Of a stretch of DNA of 64,000 bases, positions 8,285 to 16,543 are shown in pieces; the first letter of the stretch is position 1, and every line of letters starts with the position of its first letter. The stretch spans positions 1,116,001 to 1,180,000 of the forward strand of contig NZ_CP042828.1 in NCBI RefSeq assembly GCF_008000995.1. The letters are read 5' to 3'. Both the position numbers and the translations under genes were made by a program. Under the pieces are notes generated by a model. It was not told where the DNA came from. It saw only the letters and a program-made list of their open reading frames with translations, and ran no database searches. Source of the stretch: Ruania zhangjianzhongii. Lineage in GTDB: Bacteria > Actinomycetota > Actinomycetes > Actinomycetales > Beutenbergiaceae.

Positions 8285-9145
8285 GTGCGAGTGACTGAAC
8301 ATGAGGTCGGACCGGGTGCGTACGGGGTCGGTATCGCAGCCGACGGCGCCGTGTGGACCAGTCTCGTTCCCGGCGGTGAGCTGGTGCGCCTGGACCCGGA
8401 CGGCCGCTCTGCCCGGATAGAGCTGGACTCGCCGCAGAGCCGGCCCATGGTGCTGACCAGCGGGACCGACGGCGACCTGTGGTTCAGCCGCGGAGACGGG
8501 TTCCTCGGCCACATCGATCACGCCGGCACGATTTCCTCGCATCCGCTCACCACCAGCGCGACGCCCTATGGCATCTGCGCCGGACCCGAGCAGACGCTCT
8601 GGTACACCCTTGTCGACGGGGACCGCGTCGGACGGATGACCGCCGATGGGCACGCGGAGGAGTTCCCGGTGCCCGCCGGCAGCATGCCTTCGCTCCTCTC
8701 CGCAGGTGCCGACGGCACGCTCTGGCTCACGCTGAACCAGGCCAACGCCGTGGGCACCCTCTCCCTGACCGGCGCGCTGACGACCTACGAGCTGCCCACC
8801 GCCGACGGCGCACCCGTCGGTATCTGCGCCAGCCCGGACGGCGCCTGGTTCGCTGAGATCGGAGCCGGCCAGATCGGGCACATCGGCATCGACGGAGCCA
8901 TCGAGGAGTTCCCGTTGCCCGACCGGTCCAGCAAGCCGCACGCCGTCGCCACCACCAGCGACGGCGGCTGCTGGGCCACGCTGTGGGCGAGCAGTTCCGC
9001 GGTCAGGCTCGACCGGCAGGGCCGCATCGTCGACGAGGTGCACTTCACTACCGGTGGCGAACCACACGGCGTGGCGATCGCGGCCGATGGGTCCGCCTGG
9101 GTCGCGCTCCAAGCCGGGTCTCTCGCGCACATCGCTGCTGGCTGA
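8285..9145 (+). CDS. Virginiamycin B lyase-like beta-propeller protein, altered active site
   Basis: 286 residues of repeated propeller blades (GLWFS, TLWYTL, TLWLTLN, GAWFAE, GCWATLW, SAWVALQ), the streptogramin lyase (Vgb) fold. Vgb linearises streptogramin B by a Mg-dependent elimination using H228, E268, H270 and E284. Here H219 (KPHAV) and E259/H261 (GEPHG) match the first three with a constant offset of nine, but the fourth position is Gln276, not Glu. It may be a weak or redirected lyase, or a non-enzymatic propeller related to SMP-30-type proteins. The GTG start follows GAGAGGAAG. Cytoplasmic, with no signal peptide. Resistance activity should not be assumed. Confidence 0.75.
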   Translation: MRVTEHEVGPGAYGVGIAADGAVWTSLVPGGELVRLDPDGRSARIELDSPQSRPMVLTSGTDGDLWFSRGDGFLGHIDHAGTISSHPLTTSATPYGICAGPEQTLWYTLVDGDRVGRMTADGHAEEFPVPAGSMPSLLSAGADGTLWLTLNQANAVGTLSLTGALTTYELPTADGAPVGICASPDGAWFAEIGAGQIGHIGIDGAIEEFPLPDRSSKPHAVATTSDGGCWATLWASSSAVRLDRQGRIVDEVHFTTGGEPHGVAIAADGSAWVALQAGSLAHIAAG

Positions 9146-9222
9146 CCAGGCCACCGCGCGCCCACCTGCACAGCTGTGTGTGACGTGGGACACTTCCGCT
9201 GAGGCCATCAGTGGAGGCAGAG

Positions 9223-9819
9223 ATGATTGCAACCAGTGACGCAGTGGCGCCCGACGGCCGCCCCAACGGCTCGCCGGCGTTCACGCGAGTGCTCGCCTAC
9301 GGGCGCAAAGTCGCCCGCGACCTCGCGCTCACCGGAGTCCCTGAGGACTCCTATGCCGTGCAGGAGGAGCGACAGCCTCCGCGCAAGGAGGAGTTCGGCT
9401 TCTACGGCTTCGGCGACGACATCCGGGTGCCCATCCGGGAGCGCCGGTTGAGCCTCGGCGGCTGGCGAGTGCACCACCGACTGCTGGACGAGACCATCCG
9501 GCTGGACGAGGTGGGCAGCCAGGTAGGTCCGGCCACTGCCCGCACGGTGCGGGAGATCTGGCTGTTGCGCAGCGGTGGGCTGCAGGAGGCGGTGCTGCAT
9601 ACCGAGGCCGACGGCGCTACGTCAGCGCAGTCGGCACCGTTGACCGAGGGGGTCGCGGCCTCGATCAACGACACCGAGCAGTGGCGTCAGGAACGGTCCA
9701 GTCACGCTGGTGTGCGGTTACTACGGCGTACGGCGATCCTCACCCCGGGTGCCGTGGATCCGGAGCTTGGCGCTTTGGAGGGGGCGCTTGACGAGTTGCG
9801 GGAGCGGATGAATCGCTGA
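9223..9819 (+). CDS. Hypothetical protein, 198 aa
   Basis: Family not recognised. Soluble and charged, with no signal peptide or membrane segment. The middle region is well ordered in composition (EFGFYGFGDDIRVPIRERRLSLGGWRVHHRLLDE), followed by REIWLLRSGGLQEAVLHTE and a helical C-terminus (GALEGALDELRERMN). GGAGG five bases before the ATG at 9223 sets the start; an in-frame GTG at 9211 overlaps that ribosome site and is less likely. It follows the Vgb-like gene by 77 bp on the same strand. Function unknown. Confidence 0.6.
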   Translation: MIATSDAVAPDGRPNGSPAFTRVLAYGRKVARDLALTGVPEDSYAVQEERQPPRKEEFGFYGFGDDIRVPIRERRLSLGGWRVHHRLLDETIRLDEVGSQVGPATARTVREIWLLRSGGLQEAVLHTEADGATSAQSAPLTEGVAASINDTEQWRQERSSHAGVRLLRRTAILTPGAVDPELGALEGALDELRERMNR

Positions 9820-9978
9820 GGGCGGGTGCGCGCCGAGTGGTCGCAGCTCGGCACGGTGGCGGTCTGCCTTCGTGGAGGGCACTGCGGTCCGCAGTGTGGC
9901 AGCGCCGCCGAGCAGCATTCGTCCACATTTCTGCTCGACCCTCTAGCGTACGGGTGTTCGAAATAGTACACTAGTTCT

Positions 9979-11817
9979 ATGGGCGGCGACATCGATATCT
10001 TCTCGGAGGGCTCCGGTGATGGGGGCTCCGGGCGGGGTGGTGCTGTGGGGGTGATGGCTCGGTTGTTGACTGAGTTCGAGGGTTTGGGCGTGGATGAGCA
10101 GCTGGTGCGGATGGGTACTGGTGGTGCGTTGTTGGAGCGGTTGCTGGCGTTGGATCTGGACGCGGTCGGGGATGGGGCGCTGGTGGAGGCGGTTGCTGCG
10201 GCGAACCGGATCTCGGCGTGTGCGGAGGCGGTGAGGGCGCAGGCGGCGGGGGTGCTTGCGGAGCGGGCGTCGATGAATCCGCCGGCGTTGGCGGTCGAGA
10301 GTGTTGATGCCGACACCGGTCGGGTTACTGCGATGGATGCGGAGAAGGGGTGTACTGCGCCGGAGGAGTTGGCGGTGCGGTTGGGGTGGACGCGGGGGCA
10401 GTGTCGGGATCTGGTGCGGCGGGGCCGGGCGTGGGGTACTCATCTGGTGAATACGGGTGAGGCGCTGCGATGGGGGTGGATCGATGCTGGGCGTGGGCGG
10501 GTGATCGCTGATGGGTTGGCGGATTCGTCTTGGCAGGTGGCGATGGCGGTGGAGGATGAGGTGTTGCCGGGGGCTTCGGGGCAGACTGCGGGGCAGTTGC
10601 GCCGTGATATTGCTCGGGCGTTGATCGCTGTGGATCCGGCTGAGGCTGAGGCTCGTGCGCAGCGGCGTCGGGCGCGGCGGCGGGTGAGTCGGCCGCGGGT
10701 GTTGGCTGATGAGGTGGCGGCGATGACGATCGAGGGTCCGGCTGCTGATGTGCTTGCGTTGGATCAGGCGTTGCATGCTCACGCGAAAGCGGCCAAGCGT
10801 GAAGGGGACTCGCGCACCATGGGCCAGCTGCGCTTCGATGCTCTCGCGGGGGTGGGTTCTCAGGCTTTGGTGAGTGGGCATCTGGGTCCGAAGCACTTGG
10901 GCCTGTCACTGGCTCAGAGCGAGGGGCGCAAGCCGGAGGTTCATGTCACGGTCCCGATCAGCCACCTGATCCCGGACACCCCGGCACAGGCCAACGCCGG
11001 AACCAGCACCAGTACCGGGGCCAGCACCGGTACCGGAGCCCGCGCCAACCCCGATCCCGATCTCGATCCAGGTGCGGGGGTTGATTGTGGTGATGAGGCG
11101 GGTGTGCTGCGCCGGATGCTGACCGCACCACCCGCACCCGCACCCGCACCCGCACCCGCGCCCGTGCCTGGCGCCGGGTCGACGTGTACGTGTGGTGGCC
11201 GCCGGATCGGACCGGCAGAACTGGCAGGATCGGCAGGATCGGCAGGACCGGCAGACCAGACCGGGTCGGGTGTGTCGGCTGGTCTGGAGGCGCCGTGGTA
11301 TATGCCGAGTGAGACTGTGATCGACGTGGGTCCCAGCATCAGCGGCGAGGCGGTGCCGTTCCTGAGTGGGTATGGGCCGATCACTCCTGCTACTGCTCGT
11401 GCGTTGGCTGCGGGTGGGATTTGGCGCCGGTTGGTGACCGACCCGGTCACCGATCAGTTGCTGGACCTGGGTCATACCCGGTATCGGCCCTCGAGTGCGT
11501 TGGCCGACCATGTCCGGGCCCGAGATGTCTCTTGTGTGCGGCCCGGGTGCTCCACCCCGGCGACCGAGTGCCAGCTCGATCACACCCAGGCGTGGGACCA
11601 CACCGACCCGGGCGAGGGTGGGGCGACGGCTCCGGCGAATCTGGGGCCGTTGTGCCAGCGGGACCACCAGGCCAAGACCCACGGCGATTTCGAGCTCGAG
11701 CAGACCGCTCCCGGGGTCTTCGAATGGACCACCCCCACCGGGCACCGCTACCGCCGCAACCCCGACGGCAGCACCACCCCACTGAGCCACCACCCCGACA
11801 CCCCACCCCCGTTCTAG
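9979..11817 (+). CDS. DUF222 / HNH endonuclease domain protein (13E12 repeat family)
   Basis: 612 residues. The N-terminal ~250 are the DUF222 helical domain (ANRISACAEAVRAQAAGVLAERA; LGWTRGQCRDLVRRGR). A low-complexity linker rich in Thr/Ser/Gly and Pro-Ala repeats (about residues 335-420) follows. The C-terminal HNH nuclease module is intact: RARDVSCVRPGCSTP, CQLDHTQAW (catalytic His), NLGPLCQRDHQAKTHGDF. The family has many members per actinobacterial genome; the biological role is unknown. TACACT lies six bases before the ATG, so translation is probably leaderless. Codon usage in the first ~1 kb (many TTG, GGT, GCT, GTG) differs from neighbours and from its own 3' part, a sign of mosaic origin or gene conversion. 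Confidence 0.9.
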   Translation: MGGDIDIFSEGSGDGGSGRGGAVGVMARLLTEFEGLGVDEQLVRMGTGGALLERLLALDLDAVGDGALVEAVAAANRISACAEAVRAQAAGVLAERASMNPPALAVESVDADTGRVTAMDAEKGCTAPEELAVRLGWTRGQCRDLVRRGRAWGTHLVNTGEALRWGWIDAGRGRVIADGLADSSWQVAMAVEDEVLPGASGQTAGQLRRDIARALIAVDPAEAEARAQRRRARRRVSRPRVLADEVAAMTIEGPAADVLALDQALHAHAKAAKREGDSRTMGQLRFDALAGVGSQALVSGHLGPKHLGLSLAQSEGRKPEVHVTVPISHLIPDTPAQANAGTSTSTGASTGTGARANPDPDLDPGAGVDCGDEAGVLRRMLTAPPAPAPAPAPAPVPGAGSTCTCGGRRIGPAELAGSAGSAGPADQTGSGVSAGLEAPWYMPSETVIDVGPSISGEAVPFLSGYGPITPATARALAAGGIWRRLVTDPVTDQLLDLGHTRYRPSSALADHVRARDVSCVRPGCSTPATECQLDHTQAWDHTDPGEGGATAPANLGPLCQRDHQAKTHGDFELEQTAPGVFEWTTPTGHRYRRNPDGSTTPLSHHPDTPPPF

Positions 11818-12036
11818 GGCCGAGGTGTTCGGCGGCGTGTCACGTTCTCCCGGGTGGACGGTGCACCCCGCGGTGCGGATCGCTCAGAGCACAGCGACCT
11901 TCCATCGGCTGCACGCAGGTGCGCCTGGCCGAGCTGGGCGTGTGGGCCGGGGCGCATGGAGCACTGCTGCAAGCGGCCGAGGTGGGGTGAGGCTGAGGCT
12001 GGGTGACGCCCTGGTGGCCGTGGTTAGGGTAGGTCG

Positions 12037-13026
12037 ATGACCACCCCGCCGTGCGCCGAGCTGCATCTGCACCTGGAAGGAACCCTCGAACCCGATCTGG
12101 TGTTTGCGCTCGCTGAGCGGAACAAGATCGAGCTGGACTACCGCGACCCTGATGAACTGCGTGCGGCGAAGGAGTTCACCGATCTGCAGTCATTCCTCGA
12201 CCTCTACTACTCCTGCATGCAGGTGTTGCGTACCGAGGAGGACTTCGCCGACCTGACCCGCGCGTATCTGCGCCGGGCCCGTGAAGCGGGGGTGTGGCAT
12301 GCGGAGATCATGGTGGACCCGCAGGCGCACATGGTCCGCGGTGTGCCGCTGCCGACGGTGATCGAAGGGGTAGGCGGCGCGCTCGCCGAGAGCGAGCGCG
12401 AGTTCGGGATCAGCACCGGCCTGATCGCCGCGTTCCTGCGGGACCGGCCCGCAGCCGAAGCGCTCGAGGTGCTCGACGATCTGCTCGTGATGGACGCACC
12501 ACTGCTGGGCATCGGCCTCGACTCGGCCGAGGTGGGCTACCCACCCTCGCTGTTCACGCACGTCTATGACCGCGCCCGCAGCGCCGGACTGCACCTGATC
12601 GCGCATGCGGGGGAGGAGGGGCCAGCGGAGTACGTCCGGGAGGCGCTGGACCTGCTCGGTGTCGAGCGGATCGACCACGGCATCCGGTCGATGGACGATC
12701 CGGACCTGGTGCAGCGGCTGGTCCGCGAGCAGGTCCCGCTGACCGGGTGCCCGCTCTCGAACGTGCGCCTGCGCGCTGTGCCCAGCCTGGCCGAGCACCC
12801 GCTCCCCGCGATGCTGGCGGCCGGGCTGCTGGTCACGATCAACTCCGACGACCCGGCGTACTTCGGCGGCTACGTGGACGACAACTACGCCGCTATCGCC
12901 GAGCAGTTCGGCCTCGGCCGCGACCAGCTCGCCGCGCTCGCAGAGAACTCGGTGCGTGCGTCGTTCGCGAGCGAGGCGCGCAAGACGGAGCTGCTGGGTG
13001 AGGTGGAGACCTGGCGGGTCGGCTAG
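12037..13026 (+). CDS. Adenine deaminase (adenosine deaminase superfamily)
   Basis: 329 residues, metal-dependent amidohydrolase. Zinc ligands and catalytic residues are visible: H10 and H12 (ELHLHLEGT), H190 and E193 (AHAGEEGP), His in ERIDHGIRS, D271-D272 (INSDDPAYFGGY). The HAGEEGP and NSDDPAYFGGY forms are characteristic of the adenine-deaminase branch (fungal Aah1, Pseudomonas PA0148) rather than true adenosine deaminases, so adenine to hypoxanthine in purine salvage is the favoured reaction. TAGGGT sits six bases before the ATG with no ribosome site, so the mRNA is probably leaderless. Monocistronic. Confidence 0.88.
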   Translation: MTTPPCAELHLHLEGTLEPDLVFALAERNKIELDYRDPDELRAAKEFTDLQSFLDLYYSCMQVLRTEEDFADLTRAYLRRAREAGVWHAEIMVDPQAHMVRGVPLPTVIEGVGGALAESEREFGISTGLIAAFLRDRPAAEALEVLDDLLVMDAPLLGIGLDSAEVGYPPSLFTHVYDRARSAGLHLIAHAGEEGPAEYVREALDLLGVERIDHGIRSMDDPDLVQRLVREQVPLTGCPLSNVRLRAVPSLAEHPLPAMLAAGLLVTINSDDPAYFGGYVDDNYAAIAEQFGLGRDQLAALAENSVRASFASEARKTELLGEVETWRVG

Positions 13027-13075
13027 GTTCGCCGGTCAGCCATTGCATAGAGCTCGAAGAGATCGCGGCTGGTCG

Positions 13076-13678
13076 TTAGCCATAGTGACCGGCTCGGCAG
13101 CGGAACCCCACGGTCTCGAGTACCGCTTCGATGTAGGACTTCGGGTCGGTATCCGGAGCAAGGTCGCCCCAGAGTAGCAGTCGTTGGATCAGGGCACCGG
13201 CGAGCAGGTCCTGCATGAGCTCGGGATCGAGGGCGGGATCGATCTGGCCGTCGTCTTGTGCCTCTCTGATCCTGGCGGCGAAGGCCCCGCGCCTGGGAGC
13301 GAACATCTCCACGAGGTAGGTCTGGGTGATCGCGCTGCCGTCGGGGCCGAGCGCCACCAGCTGACGTAGAAGGTTTCGAGCGAACTCATCCTCGAGAGCT
13401 GTGGCGGCACGGGCGACGAACAGATCGAGGATCTCCTCGAGCGTCCCGTCAGCCCAGTCTTCCAGGCCTGCTTCGGACTCGGCGCGAAAGGCCAGCAGGG
13501 CGGAGGCGACCAGTTCCTCGCGGGTGTCCCATCGCCGGTAGATCGCGGTACGGCTGGCCCCCGCCCGTCGGGCCACCTGGTCGAAGCTCACCGCCGCTCG
13601 CCCGCCCTCCGCGAAGAGCGACAGGGCTGCGCGCTGAAGTCGGCGATCGACGTCTGCACTACGCGGTCGGCCAGCCAT
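13076..13678 (-). CDS. TetR family transcriptional regulator
   Basis: 200 residues. N-terminal helix-turn-helix: RAALSLFAEGGRAAVSFDQVARRAGASRTAIYRRWDTREELVASAL; the C-terminal ligand domain is typical (LLRQLVALGPDGSAITQTYLVEMF). The start ATG at 13678 precedes the conserved GRPRSADVD entry; the frame upstream is open but lacks family sequence. Divergent from an SDR/EthD pair across a 96-bp region with inverted repeats, so it most likely represses that pair and itself, with a ligand that the SDR or EthD protein metabolises (inference). Confidence 0.9.
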   Translation of the reverse strand: MAGRPRSADVDRRLQRAALSLFAEGGRAAVSFDQVARRAGASRTAIYRRWDTREELVASALLAFRAESEAGLEDWADGTLEEILDLFVARAATALEDEFARNLLRQLVALGPDGSAITQTYLVEMFAPRRGAFAARIREAQDDGQIDPALDPELMQDLLAGALIQRLLLWGDLAPDTDPKSYIEAVLETVGFRCRAGHYG

Positions 13679-13684
13679 GACGCC

Positions 13685-13730
13685 TACCGTCTCACACCCC
13701 TTTACGGTTTCGCTACACCTCTGTACCGTA
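13685..13730. promoter_or_regulatory. TetR operator region and overlapping SDR promoter
   Basis: Three TACCGT-type boxes lie between the divergent genes: TACCGT at 13685, TACGGT at 13703 and TACCGTA at 13724. The last two form an inverted repeat (6-bp arms, 16 bp apart). A promoter toward the SDR gene, TTTACG - 17 bp - TACCGT (13701-13729), coincides with that repeat, so repressor binding would block polymerase. Confidence 0.5.
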
Positions 13731-13774
13731 ATCGCGGGGCACCCACCCGCGACCTCGACGCGAGGAGAAGTCCG

Positions 13775-14656
13775 ATGCGGACAGTTTCTGACAGCACGGC
13801 GTTCATCACAGGCGGAGCCAGTGGTATCGGGCTCGGCATGGCACGCGCCTTCGCGGCCGAGGGAGCGAGGCTCGCCTTGGTCGACCTCGATGCCGCTGCC
13901 CTCCGTGAGGCCCAACGCGAGCTTGCTGACGTGACCGAGGTCATCACGATCACCCTCGATGTCCGTGACCGCGAGGCGATGGCGGCAGCTGCCGATCGCA
14001 CCGAGAGCGAGCTCGGTTCCGTCCGGGTCCTCTGCAACAACGCCGGTGTCGGTAGCGGGATGGGTGGTATGAATCTCGAGACGATGAAGTACGAGCACTG
14101 GGACCATACCCTGGGGGTGAACCTCGGCGGTGTGGTGAACGGCGTGCAGACGTTCGTGCCGCGAATGGTCGAGCGGGGTGGGCCGGCGCATGTCGTCAAC
14201 ACCTCGTCGGGCTCCGGGCTCGCCGTGACCGGCGGGGCGCAATTCATGTACTGCGCGTCGAAGTACGCGGTGACCGGCCTTTCCGAGGCGATCGTCAACC
14301 TGCTGAAGCGGTACGGCATCGGTCTGACTTTGGTGAGCCCGGGGTTCGTCGACACCCGGATCGCGGAGACGACCCGTCGGCTCGACCCAGCTGCAGCCGA
14401 GGCCGACGCCATGGATTCGGACTATCGAGAGAAGCTGGAGCGATTCGAGGCCCTCTTCGAACCGTTGGGGCAGGACCCCGACGACGTCGGTGCCATGGTG
14501 CTGGACGCCATCCACCATGACCGGCTCTACTGCCAGCCGGATCGACTGATGGCAGAACCGGTCCGGGCGCGCTGCAGCGCCCTGCTCGAGGCCATGCCCC
14601 CGGAGACCGAGCGGGATCGACAGATGGTCGAGATGATCCAGAAGGTTCGTCAGTAG
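13775..14656 (+). CDS. SDR family NAD(P)-dependent oxidoreductase
   Basis: 293 residues. Cofactor motif TGGASGIGLG near the N-terminus, Asp in LVDLD (favours NAD), NNAG, Ser in NTSSGSG and YxxxK in MYCASK: a complete classical short-chain dehydrogenase. The C-terminal extension (PLGQDPDDVGAMVLDAIHHDRLYCQPD) is typical of SDRs acting on bulky alcohols or ketones. First gene after the TetR operator; the EthD-domain gene follows 43 bp later. Substrate not determinable. Confidence 0.9.
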   Translation: MRTVSDSTAFITGGASGIGLGMARAFAAEGARLALVDLDAAALREAQRELADVTEVITITLDVRDREAMAAAADRTESELGSVRVLCNNAGVGSGMGGMNLETMKYEHWDHTLGVNLGGVVNGVQTFVPRMVERGGPAHVVNTSSGSGLAVTGGAQFMYCASKYAVTGLSEAIVNLLKRYGIGLTLVSPGFVDTRIAETTRRLDPAAAEADAMDSDYREKLERFEALFEPLGQDPDDVGAMVLDAIHHDRLYCQPDRLMAEPVRARCSALLEAMPPETERDRQMVEMIQKVRQ

Positions 14657-14699
14657 CGTGGGGTGACGGCCGGCCCGATCAGCATGCGACACTCGGCGA

Positions 14700-14990
14700 A
14701 TGATCCGGGTGACTTTTCTCTATCCCAAGACCGACGTGTCGACATTCGACATGAACTACTACACGTCGACGCACATGCCGATGCTCGCCGCCGCCCTCGG
14801 CGACGACTGTCAGAGCTGGGGCGCCGACAGGATCACCAGCGGCCCATACGAGGCGATCGGTTGGGCGCTCGTCTCGAGCGCCGAGGCGTTCGGCGCAGCG
14901 ATGACCGAGAAGGGTGCCGAGATCAGGGCTGATGTCGCCAACTACACCAACATGCGCCCCGACGTCGTCATGGGAGACGTTGTCAGATAG
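14700..14990 (+). CDS. EthD domain protein
   Basis: 96-residue ferredoxin-like (dimeric alpha/beta barrel) protein of the EthD family: MIRVTFLYPK, FDMNYYTSTHMPML (the conserved Y..HxP.. element), WALVSSAEAFGAAM and C-terminal NYTNMRPDVVMGDV. EthD proteins accompany oxidation systems for xenobiotics; some relatives are decarboxylating or ring-cleaving enzymes. Here it is the last gene of the TetR-controlled unit with the SDR. There is no ribosome site before the ATG; GACACT six bases upstream is a weak leaderless signal. Confidence 0.82.
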   Translation: MIRVTFLYPKTDVSTFDMNYYTSTHMPMLAAALGDDCQSWGADRITSGPYEAIGWALVSSAEAFGAAMTEKGAEIRADVANYTNMRPDVVMGDVVR

Positions 14991-15021
14991 GGGTGACGGC
15001 TGCTGGCGCAGCTGATCTGAC
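14982..15021 (+). terminator. Hairpin at the end of the SDR/EthD unit
   Basis: GTCAGAT (14982-14988) pairs with ATCTGAC (15015-15021), with a further CTGC/GCAG pairing inside the loop. It overlaps the EthD stop codon. Termination is inferred. Confidence 0.4.
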
Positions 15022-15112
15022 ATCTCGACGATCGCCACGCGGACAGCGCCCTCATGACCGGATCCTGAGCAGGTCCGCCTCGAAGTCTGCTAGGTACCGT
15101 CGACGTTGAATC

Positions 15113-15164
15113 TTGACACCGTAAACGACTTGCGGCACTGTCGGTCAGCAGGTAGGTAGTTTAC
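15113..15164 (+). promoter_or_regulatory. Promoter/operator region of the NamZ-type gene
   Basis: TTGACA at 15113-15118 is a perfect -35; CACTGT 17 bp later is a weak -10. GTAAAC (15121-15126) and GTTTAC (15159-15164) form an inverted repeat flanking the start region, which could be a repressor site. Functional assignment is inference. Confidence 0.4.
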
Positions 15165-15229
15165 ATCGCAGAGGGGCGATGGAGCCGGTCGCAGCCGACC
15201 GGGTCCCGCCGGACGAGGAGCAGTTGATC

Positions 15230-16543
15230 ATGAATCCTTCAGTTTCCCGCCGCGGCATGCTGGCCGCCGCCGGCATCGGCGCGGTCGCGACAGCCGCCAC
15301 CGTGCTGCCAGGCACTAGCAGCGCCCACGCCGCTCCGCCCATCGGCCGGGGCCCGACGGTGCTGCCCGGCGCCGATGTCGCTCATGCCGATGACTGGCAG
15401 GTCTTCAACGGTCGCCGGATCGGCATCATCACCAACCCCACCGGCGTCGTCCGAGACGGACTGAGAAGCATCGTGGACGCCATGCACGAATCCGGCAGGG
15501 TGGACATCGGCGCGGTGTTCGGTCCGGAGCACGGCTTCCGTGGCACTGCCCAGGCCGGCGAATCGGAAGGTACCTACGTCGATGAGCGCACCGGCGTCAC
15601 GGTCTACGACGCCTACGGTGCGGACTCCGCCAAGTTCGAGCAGTTCTTCAACGACTCCGGGGTCGACACGATCGTCTTCGACATCCAGGACGTCGGGGTG
15701 CGCTTCTACACCTACATCTGGACGATGTACGAGGCGATGATCGCCGCGGCCAGGACCGGCAAGGATTTCATCGTGCTCGACCGGCCCAACCCCGTCGGTG
15801 GCACGCCCCACGGCACGATGATGACCGACGGCTACACCTCCGGTGTCGGCAAGGACAAGATCCTGCAGGCACACGGGATGACGGTCGGCGAGGTCGCCCG
15901 CTTCTTCAACGGCGAACTGCTGGAGGAAGCCGGGGGAGCGACGCTCGACGAGGTGCAGGTGGTCCAGATCGAGCGCTGGAAACCCGAGCAGTTGTTCGCC
16001 GAGACCGAGCTGCCGTTTGTGATGCCCAGCCCGAACATGCCGACGGCGGACACGGCGTTGCTCTACTACGGCACCGGGATGTTCGAGGCCACCAACATGT
16101 CGGAGGGCCGCGGCACCACCCGTCCGTTCGAGCTGATCGGTGCGCCGTATGCGGACCACCGCTGGGCTGCCACGCTGAACGAGCGGGAGATCCCTGGGGT
16201 GGAGTTCCGCGAGGCATATTTCAACCCGACGTTCTCCAAGCACCAGGGGGAGATCTGCGCTGGCGTCCAGGTGCACATCACCGACCCCCGCGAGGTCTCA
16301 TCGATCAATGTCGCGACGCACATGATGACCGCGGCCCGGGACCTGTACGACGACTTCGGATGGCGTGCACTCGATGGAGACAACCCGGGGCGCTGGATCG
16401 GTCTTCTCACCGGGTCCAGCCGCTTCCAGAGCCTGCTCGAGGGCGGCGCATCGGCTGAGTCGATGATCCGGTCCTGGATGGCTGACGAGCGTACCTTCGA
16501 GCGGCAGCGTCGCCCGTACCTGATCTACCGGCGCGCGCGCTGA
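15230..16543 (+). CDS. Secreted DUF1343 / NamZ-type exo-beta-N-acetylmuramidase
   Basis: 437 residues. The N-terminus carries a twin-arginine signal (SRRGMLAAAG, hydrophobic AVATAATVLPG, SSAHAA cleavage region), so export by Tat is likely. The mature part matches DUF1343, whose characterised member NamZ (Bacillus) removes terminal MurNAc from peptidoglycan fragments. Conserved elements: GRRIGIITNPTGV, VFGPEHGFRGTAQAG (Glu/His pair in the active-site region), FDIQDVGVRFYTYIWTMYEAM, DRPNPVGG, PSPNMPT. GAGGAG ten bases upstream supports the ATG at 15230; an earlier in-frame ATG (15179) lacks the signal context. Probable role: cell-wall recycling or scavenging. It overlaps the convergent membrane gene by 19 bp. 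Confidence 0.88.
   Translation: MNPSVSRRGMLAAAGIGAVATAATVLPGTSSAHAAPPIGRGPTVLPGADVAHADDWQVFNGRRIGIITNPTGVVRDGLRSIVDAMHESGRVDIGAVFGPEHGFRGTAQAGESEGTYVDERTGVTVYDAYGADSAKFEQFFNDSGVDTIVFDIQDVGVRFYTYIWTMYEAMIAAARTGKDFIVLDRPNPVGGTPHGTMMTDGYTSGVGKDKILQAHGMTVGEVARFFNGELLEEAGGATLDEVQVVQIERWKPEQLFAETELPFVMPSPNMPTADTALLYYGTGMFEATNMSEGRGTTRPFELIGAPYADHRWAATLNEREIPGVEFREAYFNPTFSKHQGEICAGVQVHITDPREVSSINVATHMMTAARDLYDDFGWRALDGDNPGRWIGLLTGSSRFQSLLEGGASAESMIRSWMADERTFERQRRPYLIYRRAR

Noticed and set aside
9943-10896. Long minus-strand frame opposite the DUF222/HNH gene
   Set aside because: Composition is Arg/Pro/His/Ser-rich with no family; it is the expected antisense echo of a GC-rich gene with biased third positions.
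12037-13026. Plain adenosine deaminase
   Set aside because: The HAGEEGP and NSDDPAYFGGY motifs fit the adenine-deaminase branch better.
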